From Ruminococcaceae bacterium UBA1417 (GTDB taxonomy: Bacteria > Bacillota > Clostridia > Oscillospirales > Acutalibacteraceae), in NCBI GenBank assembly GCA_002305575.1, contig DBPP01000007.1, positions 274-6,272 on the forward strand: a stretch of DNA of 5,999 nucleotides, written 5' to 3'. Shown in pieces: positions 1-4,952 of this stretch. The position numbers and the translations under genes are program-made. Every line of letters starts with the position of its first letter. Within the stretch, counting starts at the first letter, position 1. The notes under the pieces are model-generated. The model was not told the origin of the DNA and did not search any database. It worked only from the letters and a program-made list of their open reading frames with translations.

Positions 1-70
1 GTTCCTGCAAGTTTTGGCCTTCTTTCTGTAAAAGCGCCAGTATTTTCGACCCCAAACAAATGAAATTGTA

Positions 71-94
71 CGAATCCTTGCGCCATGGATTTCG
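71..94 (+). promoter_or_regulatory. Candidate PurR operator (inverted PurBox pair)
   Basis: CGAA at 71-74 and TTCG at 91-94 form an inverted pair separated by exactly 16 nt, ending 8 nt before the -35 box. In Bacillus subtilis, PurR binds two inverted PurBoxes whose CGAA cores are, as I recall, 16-17 nt apart, upstream of purine genes, and PRPP relieves repression. The right box, read on the minus strand, is TTTTCCGAAAT and fits the AT-rich flank plus CCGAA pattern fairly well. The left box, TTGTACGAATCC, fits poorly outside its core. Position and spacing suit purine control of purB, but the match is partial, was noticed after the fact, and no purR gene is visible here. Confidence 0.3.
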
Positions 95-102
95 GAAAAT
101 GA

Positions 103-131
103 TTGACAATCGCCGCGGTTTTTTATAGAAT
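103..131 (+). promoter_or_regulatory. Sigma-A/sigma-70 type promoter for the purB operon
   Basis: A perfect -35 box TTGACA at 103-108 is followed after exactly 17 nt by TAGAAT at 126-131, which matches the -10 consensus at five of six positions. Transcription should start near 137-139, giving an untranslated leader of about 90 nt before purB. It is the only strong promoter-like sequence I find in the window. The three downstream gaps lack a comparable pair of boxes, which supports transcription of purB, purA, glmS and guaA from here. Confidence 0.75.
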
Positions 132-142
132 TATCGTGTGTT

Positions 143-154
143 GGAATGTATTCC
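143..154 (+). repeat. Short inverted repeat just downstream of the predicted transcription start
   Basis: GGAAT (143-147) and ATTCC (150-154) form a perfect 5-bp inverted repeat around GT, about 5-17 nt after the predicted transcription start. As DNA it has the position and symmetry of a small repressor site. As RNA it would give only a 4-bp stem with a four-base loop. The overlapping bases TATTC (149-153) could instead pair with GAATA (163-167). No regulator is identified and the repeat may be chance. Confidence 0.3.
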
Positions 155-170
155 GGTTTTGAGAATATGG

Positions 171-200
171 GCCGCCTCTGCCACACGGCAAAAGGGCGGC
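171..200 (+). other. GC-rich hairpin in the purB leader
   Basis: GCCGCC (171-176) pairs with GGCGGC (195-200). Inside it, TGCC (179-182) pairs with GGCA (187-190) around an ACAC loop, with a small asymmetric internal loop between the two stems. It ends 10 nt before the purB Shine-Dalgarno sequence. It is not followed by a U-tract, so it is not an ordinary intrinsic terminator. It does not match purine, PRPP or ppGpp riboswitch cores that I know. It may stabilise the mRNA 5' end or act as an unrecognised leader element. Confidence 0.45.
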
Positions 201-210
201 TTCAAAGCAG

Positions 211-218
211 AAAGGAAG
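211..218 (+). promoter_or_regulatory. Shine-Dalgarno sequence that fixes the purB start
   Basis: AAAGGAAG lies 9 nt before the ATG at 228. The same reading frame is open back to a GTG at 138, but that codon coincides with the predicted transcription start, has no ribosome binding site, and would add 30 residues with no counterpart in the family. This site therefore decides for the ATG at 228. Confidence 0.8.
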
Positions 219-227
219 ATCGACCCA

Positions 228-1658
228 ATGAGAGATACCTACGAATCCCCGCTTTCCTCCCGCTATGCCGATCAGGAGATGAAATACCTTTTTTCTCCCG
301 ATATGAAATTCAAAACATGGCGCCGCCTGTGGATTGCGCTGGCGGAAAGTGAAATGGAGCTTGGCCTGCCGATTACGCAGGAGCAGGTGGACGAGCTGAA
401 GGCCCATGCGGAGGACATCAATTATGAGGTTGCCGAAGCGCGCGAGCGTCTTGTCCGCCACGACGTGATGAGCCATGTGTACGCCTATGGCCAGCAGTGC
501 CCGAAGGCTGCCGGCATCATCCACCTCGGCGCAACAAGCTGCTATGTGGGTGACAATACCGATATCATCATCATGACCGAGGCAATGAAGATCGTCCGCA
601 AAAAGCTGGTGAACGTCATCCGCGTGCTTTCGAAATTTGCGGATACCTATAAGGATCTGCCGACGCTGGCCTTCACGCATTTCCAGCCTGCCCAGCCGAC
701 GACGGTCGGCAAACGCGCGACGCTCTGGATTCAGGAATTCCTGATGGATCTCGAGGACGTGGAGTATCAGATTGGCAAGGCGAAGTTGCTGGGCTCGAAG
801 GGTACGACTGGTACGCAGGCGAGTTTCCTGGAGCTCTTTGACGGCGACGACGCGATGGCCGCCAAGATTGACGGGAAGATTGCGGAGAAGATGGGCTACG
901 AAACATGCTTCGCCGTTTCCGGCCAGACCTATCCCAGAAAGCTCGATAGCCAGATGCTGAACATCCTGAGCTGCATCGCGCAGAGCGCGGCAAAGTTCTC
1001 GAACGATATCCGCCTTTTGCAGCACCTCAAGGAGGTGGAGGAGCCGTTTGAGAAGAATCAGATCGGTTCGTCCGCGATGGCGTATAAGCGCAACCCGATG
1101 CGCAGCGAGCGCATTGCCTCCCTTGCGCGCTATGTCGTGGTTGACGCGCTGAACCCGGCGATTACGGCTTCGACGCAGTGGTTTGAGCGGACGCTCGACG
1201 ACTCGGCGAACAAGCGCATCAGTGTGCCGGAAGCGTTCCTTGCGACCGATGCGATTTTGAACCTGGTGATGAACGTGGCAGATGGTCTCGTTGTGTACCC
1301 GAAGGTCATCGAACAGCACCTGCGCCGCGAGCTGCCGTTTATGGCGACGGAGAACATCATGATGGACGCCGCCAAGCGCGGCGCGAACCGGCAGGAGCTG
1401 CACGAGCACGTGCGTGTGCATTCGATGGCGGCCTCGAAGGTCATTAAGGAAGAAGGCGGGGAAAACGACCTGCTCGAGCGCATCGCGGGCGATCCGATCT
1501 TCGGCGTTACGCTCGAAGAGCTTCGCGGCATTGTGGACCCGCACAAATATGTGGGCCGCGCGCCGCGTCAGACAGAAATCTTCCTGCGTGAGACGGTGCA
1601 GCCGGTTCTGAACCGCTATGCCGATACGGAAGAAGAAACCGCTGAAATCAACCTGTAA
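228..1658 (+). CDS. purB: Adenylosuccinate lyase, long eukaryote-like form
   Basis: This cytosolic, normally tetrameric enzyme of the fumarase/aspartase superfamily releases fumarate twice in purine synthesis: SAICAR to AICAR, and adenylosuccinate to AMP. The product is 476 aa, longer than the B. subtilis type (about 430) and close to human ADSL (about 484). Visible motifs are RHDVMSH (77-83), TSCYVGDNTD (103-112), THFQPAQ with the likely acid/base His151 (150-156), KGTTGTQASF (191-200), and the mobile catalytic loop GSSAMAYKRNP (280-290) with the catalytic serine at 281/282. Most PurB proteins have Pro where this one has Ala285, although the fumarate-lyase signature as I know it tolerates that. 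QWFERTLDDSANKR (317-330) and ELPFMATENI (368-377) are also strongly conserved. The tail is acidic. It is the first gene after the promoter, and the next gene, purA, makes its adenylosuccinate substrate. No frameshift or missing catalytic residue is seen. Confidence 0.97.
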   Translation: MRDTYESPLSSRYADQEMKYLFSPDMKFKTWRRLWIALAESEMELGLPITQEQVDELKAHAEDINYEVAEARERLVRHDVMSHVYAYGQQCPKAAGIIHLGATSCYVGDNTDIIIMTEAMKIVRKKLVNVIRVLSKFADTYKDLPTLAFTHFQPAQPTTVGKRATLWIQEFLMDLEDVEYQIGKAKLLGSKGTTGTQASFLELFDGDDAMAAKIDGKIAEKMGYETCFAVSGQTYPRKLDSQMLNILSCIAQSAAKFSNDIRLLQHLKEVEEPFEKNQIGSSAMAYKRNPMRSERIASLARYVVVDALNPAITASTQWFERTLDDSANKRISVPEAFLATDAILNLVMNVADGLVVYPKVIEQHLRRELPFMATENIMMDAAKRGANRQELHEHVRVHSMAASKVIKEEGGENDLLERIAGDPIFGVTLEELRGIVDPHKYVGRAPRQTEIFLRETVQPVLNRYADTEEETAEINL

Positions 1659-1665
1659 TCTGAAA

Positions 1666-1700
1666 TCCGCCCGCCGCATTTGCGGGCATAGCGGGGCGGA
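1666..1700 (+). other. GC-rich hairpin in the purB-purA gap
   Basis: TCCGCCC (1666-1672) can pair with GGGCGGA (1694-1700), enclosing a CCGC/GCGG mini-stem. Alternatively GCCCGC (1669-1674) pairs with GCGGGC (1682-1687) around a 7-nt loop. The run after it is seven A residues (1702-1708), not T, so it should not terminate + strand transcription. It lies in the 76-nt gap, 8 nt after the purB stop, and may protect the purB message end or mark a processing site. Function is unknown. Confidence 0.4.
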
Positions 1701-1734
1701 GAAAAAAATATACATGAGAAAGGCTTGAACGATT

Positions 1735-3015
1735 ATGGTAAAGGCAATCGTCGGCGCCTGCTGGGGCGACGAGGGAAAAGGCAAGATCACCGATATGCTC
1801 GCGGAGACGTCGGACATCGTTGTTCGTTTTCAGGGTGGCAGCAATGCCGGCCACACGATCATCAACGAATACGGCAAATTTGCGCTGCATCAGCTCCCCT
1901 CCGGTATTTTTCGAAAGAATATCATCAATGTCATCGGCAACGGCGTAGCGCTGTCTGTTGAGAATTTCCTCAATGAGATCAAGTCGGTTACGGACCGCGG
2001 TGTGCCGATGCCGAATCTGGTCATCTCCAACCGCTGCCAGATCGTCATGCCGTACCACAAGGCGCTGGACGGCATGGAGGAGGCCCGTCTCGCGGCGAAA
2101 TCCTACGGTTCCACGAAGAGCGGTATTGCGCCGTTCTATTCGGATAAGTATGCAAAAATCGGCTTCCAGGTCAGTGAGCTCTTTGACGACAAGGATGCGC
2201 TGATGGAAAAGATCGACCATGTGCTCGATCTCAAAAACGTGCTGTACAAAGACCTGTATAAGGTGGAGCCGCTCAATCGCGAAGAAATTTATGCAAAGCT
2301 GATGGAATACAAGGCGGCGCTCGAGCCGTACGTGGCGGATACGTTCACGCTGCTGCACGAGGCGGTCAAGGCCGGCAAGACCATTTTGCTCGAGGGTCAG
2401 CTCGGTTCTTTGAAGGATCCGGATCTCGGTATTTACCCGATGGTCACCTCCTCTTCGCCGCTCGCCGGCTTCGGCGCAATCGGCGCGGGCGGTATCCCGC
2501 CGTATGAGATCAAAGAAATTGTCACCGTGGTCAAGGCATATTCCAGCGCGGTCGGCGCAGGCGAATTTGTTTCCGAGATTTTCGGCGAAGAAGCGGACGC
2601 GCTGCGTACCCACGGCGGTGACGGCGGCGAATACGGCGCAACGACGGGCCGCCCGAGAAGAATGGGCTGGCTGGACCTTGTTGCGGCGCGCTATGGCTGC
2701 GCGGTGCAGGGGGCGACCGGGGTGGCCTTTACGGTGCTCGATGCGCTCGGCTATCTCGATGAGATCCCGGTCTGCGTGGCCTATGAACTTGACGGCAAGC
2801 GCATCGACTATTTCCCGACTACGACGGAACTCAAGCGCTGCAAGCCGATTCTCGAGGTTCTTCCCGGCTGGAAGTGCAGCATCAGCGGCATCCGCAAGTA
2901 CGAGGATCTGCCGGAAGCGGCGCGCAATTACGTGGAATTTGCCGAAAAACACATTGGTGTGCCGATTACCATGGTTTCGAATGGACCGGCGCGCGCCGAT
3001 ATTATTTACAGATAA
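1735..3015 (+). CDS. purA: Adenylosuccinate synthetase, variant with altered active-site motifs
   Basis: It joins IMP and aspartate, using GTP, to form adenylosuccinate, the first step from IMP to AMP; PurB next door completes the conversion. The product is 426 aa, normal for the family. The start is secure: an in-frame TGA at 1726-1728 precedes the ATG, and GAGAAAGG (1716-1723) is the ribosome binding site. The GTP loop GDEGKGK (11-17) contains the catalytic Asp12, and NAGHT carries the catalytic His40. VTSSS (237-241), GATTGRPRRMGW (301-312) and VLDALGY (334-340) follow. Several usually strict motifs differ. The common GTTxRGIGP reads GSTKSGIAP (125-133). The Arg matching E. coli Arg143 is Lys141. 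EGAQG reads EGQLG (220-224). RVGDGPFPTE reads AVGAGEFVSE (272-281). Keeping the catalytic Asp argues against the phage enzyme PurZ. I think this is a lineage-specific PurA and still active, because it is intact and adjacent to purB. Confidence 0.94.
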   Translation: MVKAIVGACWGDEGKGKITDMLAETSDIVVRFQGGSNAGHTIINEYGKFALHQLPSGIFRKNIINVIGNGVALSVENFLNEIKSVTDRGVPMPNLVISNRCQIVMPYHKALDGMEEARLAAKSYGSTKSGIAPFYSDKYAKIGFQVSELFDDKDALMEKIDHVLDLKNVLYKDLYKVEPLNREEIYAKLMEYKAALEPYVADTFTLLHEAVKAGKTILLEGQLGSLKDPDLGIYPMVTSSSPLAGFGAIGAGGIPPYEIKEIVTVVKAYSSAVGAGEFVSEIFGEEADALRTHGGDGGEYGATTGRPRRMGWLDLVAARYGCAVQGATGVAFTVLDALGYLDEIPVCVAYELDGKRIDYFPTTTELKRCKPILEVLPGWKCSISGIRKYEDLPEAARNYVEFAEKHIGVPITMVSNGPARADIIYR

Positions 3016-3027
3016 AAAGTCGTTTAG

Positions 3028-3059
3028 CGGAAGGCGGGTGCTCTGGTGCCCGCTTTCCG
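3028..3059 (+). other. Strong 14-bp hairpin between purA and glmS
   Basis: Bases 3028-3041 pair without a mismatch (three G-T wobbles) with 3046-3059 around a TCTG loop. The downstream sequence is TGGTCTGCTGAAAAGG with no U-tract, so efficient intrinsic termination is unlikely; it could be a partial attenuator, a barrier to RNA decay, or a processing site between purA and glmS. The gap of 88 nt contains none of the conserved glmS ribozyme core segments. The 3' arm CTTTCC (3053-3058) could also pair with GGAAGG (3090-3095) in the glmS ribosome binding site, but only over 6 bp. Confidence 0.7.
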
Positions 3060-3103
3060 TGGTCTGCTGAAAAGGCGGCGGCCAAGAAAGGAAGGGATAC
3101 ATT

Positions 3104-4930
3104 ATGTGTGGTATTGTCGGTTATATTGGAGGCGAGCAGGCGGCGCCAATTCTTTTGGAAGGGCTTGAAAAGCTGGAATACCGCGGGTATGACTCCGCCG
3201 GCGTGGCGGTCTATTCAAAAGACGGCATCCGCGTTGCCAAGGCAAAGGGTCGTCTTCGCGTGCTCAGCGAGCTGATCGACGGCGGCAAGGCCATTGAGGG
3301 CACGCTGGGTATCGGGCATACGCGCTGGGCGACGCACGGCGCGCCGAGCGACATCAACTCACATCCGCAGACGAGCGAGGGCGGCAAATATGCCGTCGTG
3401 CACAACGGCATCATCGAAAATTATTTGTATCTGAAAAACCACCTGATCCGCCGCGGCGTCCAGTTTGTTTCTGAAACGGACACGGAAGTTGTTGCGCAGA
3501 TGCTCGAATACTACGACCACGGCGATATTATGGAAACGATTGCGAAGGTCATTTCGAAGGTAGAGGGCAGCTACGCGCTGGGGATCATCAGCGCGGAATA
3601 TCCGGACCGCCTTTTCTGCGTGCGCAAAGACAGCCCGCTGATCATCGGCGTGGGACAGGGTGAAAACTTCATTGCCTCCGACATTCCGGCGATCCTCGCG
3701 CACACGCGCGATATTTATCGCTTGAAGGACAATGAAATCGCCATTCTGACGCGCGATACGGTAGAATTCTTCAATGCGGACGGCGATCCGGTTGAGAAGA
3801 CTGTGGAGCATATCGAATGGGACATCGAGGCAGCGGAAAAGGGCGGCTATGAGCACTTCATGATGAAGGAAATCTGCGAGCAGCCCAAGGCAGTGCGCGA
3901 TACCATTGCGCCGCGCATCCGCAACGGCCGCGTCGTGCTCGATGACATTACGCTGACAGCAGAGCAGCTCCAAAGCTTCACGAAGATCTGCATCGTCGCC
4001 TGTGGCACCGCGTATCACGTCGGCGTCGTCGCAAAGTATGCGTTTGAAGAGCTGCTGCGGATCTCCGTGGAGGTGGACGTCGCTTCGGAATTCCGTTACA
4101 GGAAGCCGATCATCGACGAGCACACGCTGATGATCATCATCAGCCAATCCGGCGAGACGGCCGATACGTTGGCCGCGCTGCGCGAAGCAAAGCGCGCGGG
4201 CTGCCGTGTACTTTCAATTGTCAATGTCGTCGGCAGCACGATTGCCAACGAATCGGACGACGTGCTCTACACGTGGGCCGGGCCGGAGATTTCTGTCGCG
4301 TCCACGAAAGCGTACAGCACGCAGCTTGCGGTCGTTTACCTGCTGGCGCTCTATATCGGCGAAAAGCTCGGCCGGCTGACGGCCCAGGAGCTCGACCGCT
4401 ATATCGCGGAGCTCGAGCAGATTCCAGATCAAATTGAGAAAATGTTGCAAAATAAGGAGCATATCCAGTTCTTTGCTTCCAAGTATTTCAATGCCGGCGA
4501 TATGTACTTCATCGGGCGCAACGTCGATTATGCGGCGTCTCTGGAAGCGTCGCTCAAGCTCAAGGAAATCTCTTATATTCACTCCGAAGCATATGCGGCA
4601 GGCGAGCTCAAGCACGGCCCGATTTCGCTGATCGAGGACGGCACGCTGGTGATTGCGCTTGCGACAGACGCGCGTCTGTTCGATAAGATGATGTCGAACA
4701 TTCGGGAGGTCAAGGCTCGCGGTGCTGTGGTGTTGGGCCTTGCGACGGAGGATAAGACTGAGATTGCCCAGCAGACGGACATGGTGTTCTACATCCCGAA
4801 AATCAGCCCATTCATGCTGCCTTCGCTGTCTGTTATCCCCATGCAGCTTTTCGCGTATTATGTGGCTTCCATGAAGGGCTGCGATATCGATAAACCGCGG
4901 AATCTCGCAAAATCTGTAACGGTTGAATAA
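3104..4930 (+). CDS. glmS: Glutamine:fructose-6-phosphate aminotransferase (isomerising)
   Basis: It converts fructose-6-phosphate and glutamine into glucosamine-6-phosphate and glutamate, the committed step to UDP-GlcNAc for peptidoglycan. The product is 608 aa, matching the family (E. coli 609). The N-terminal class II glutaminase domain (about 1-240) starts MCGIVGYIG, where Cys2 becomes the catalytic N-terminal nucleophile once Met is removed. It also has GHTRWATHG (71-79), NGIIEN (101-106) and ETDTEV (124-129). Two SIS sugar-phosphate domains follow, with CGTAYHVG (300-307), SQSGETADT (347-355) and STKAYSTQ (400-407). Lys485, Glu488, His504 and Lys603 of the isomerase site are present, and the protein ends in the typical LAKSVTVE. 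AAAGGAAGGG (3087-3096) is a strong ribosome binding site 7 nt before the ATG, and the Met-Cys start confirms it. No glmS ribozyme precedes it. Its place among purine genes suggests joint expression with them. Confidence 0.98.
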   Translation: MCGIVGYIGGEQAAPILLEGLEKLEYRGYDSAGVAVYSKDGIRVAKAKGRLRVLSELIDGGKAIEGTLGIGHTRWATHGAPSDINSHPQTSEGGKYAVVHNGIIENYLYLKNHLIRRGVQFVSETDTEVVAQMLEYYDHGDIMETIAKVISKVEGSYALGIISAEYPDRLFCVRKDSPLIIGVGQGENFIASDIPAILAHTRDIYRLKDNEIAILTRDTVEFFNADGDPVEKTVEHIEWDIEAAEKGGYEHFMMKEICEQPKAVRDTIAPRIRNGRVVLDDITLTAEQLQSFTKICIVACGTAYHVGVVAKYAFEELLRISVEVDVASEFRYRKPIIDEHTLMIIISQSGETADTLAALREAKRAGCRVLSIVNVVGSTIANESDDVLYTWAGPEISVASTKAYSTQLAVVYLLALYIGEKLGRLTAQELDRYIAELEQIPDQIEKMLQNKEHIQFFASKYFNAGDMYFIGRNVDYAASLEASLKLKEISYIHSEAYAAGELKHGPISLIEDGTLVIALATDARLFDKMMSNIREVKARGAVVLGLATEDKTEIAQQTDMVFYIPKISPFMLPSLSVIPMQLFAYYVASMKGCDIDKPRNLAKSVTVE

Positions 4931-4952
4931 CCCCAGAAAAGGAAAGAAACGT

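Noticed and set aside
1..128. Tail of an upstream gene (frame open 3-128) or start of a divergent gene leaving the left edge (minus strand ATG at 86)
   Set aside because: The region is AT-richer than the genes, the + frame would run through the promoter, the minus-strand ATG lacks a ribosome binding site, and several frames are open by chance over so short a length.
138..227. N-terminal extension of purB from the GTG at 138
   Set aside because: It starts at the predicted transcription start with no ribosome binding site, and the extra 30 residues have no family counterpart; the ATG at 228 has a good Shine-Dalgarno sequence and a normal PurB N-terminus.
138..227. Purine, PRPP or ppGpp riboswitch before purB
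   Set aside because: Bases 162-169 (AGAATATG) faintly recall part of a purine riboswitch, but the remaining conserved segments and the three-way junction are absent.
146..352. A 68-codon + strand frame starting in the leader and overlapping the purB start
   Set aside because: No clear ribosome binding site, and most of it is an out-of-frame reading of purB; no leader-peptide features.
1686..1714. Internal promoter before purA using TATACA near 1709
   Set aside because: Only four of six -10 positions match and no -35 box is present at the right distance.
123..1817. A 564-codon minus-strand open frame covering all of purB
   Set aside because: It is a mirror frame produced by the GC-rich codon bias of purB. 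Its translation is rich in Arg, His and Leu with no recognisable domain, while the + strand encodes a full conserved enzyme.
1735..3015. PurZ-like enzyme of the 2-aminoadenine pathway
   Set aside because: The catalytic Asp in GDEGKGK and the GTP loop are kept, the length is that of PurA, and the gene sits beside purB in a housekeeping cluster.
3028..3059. Rho-independent terminator after purA, on either strand
   Set aside because: The stem is strong, but no U-tract follows on the + strand. On the minus strand the nearest T-run lies about 9 nt beyond the stem, too far for a standard terminator.
1648..3102. A 484-codon minus-strand open frame over purA, and similar 262-codon frames over glmS (3359-4147, 4214-5002)
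   Set aside because: Same codon-bias shadows; Arg/His/Asp-rich translations without motifs or ribosome binding sites, opposite to clearly real genes.
3016..3103. glmS ribozyme
   Set aside because: The gap is only 88 nt and contains none of the conserved core segments or the cleavage-site context.
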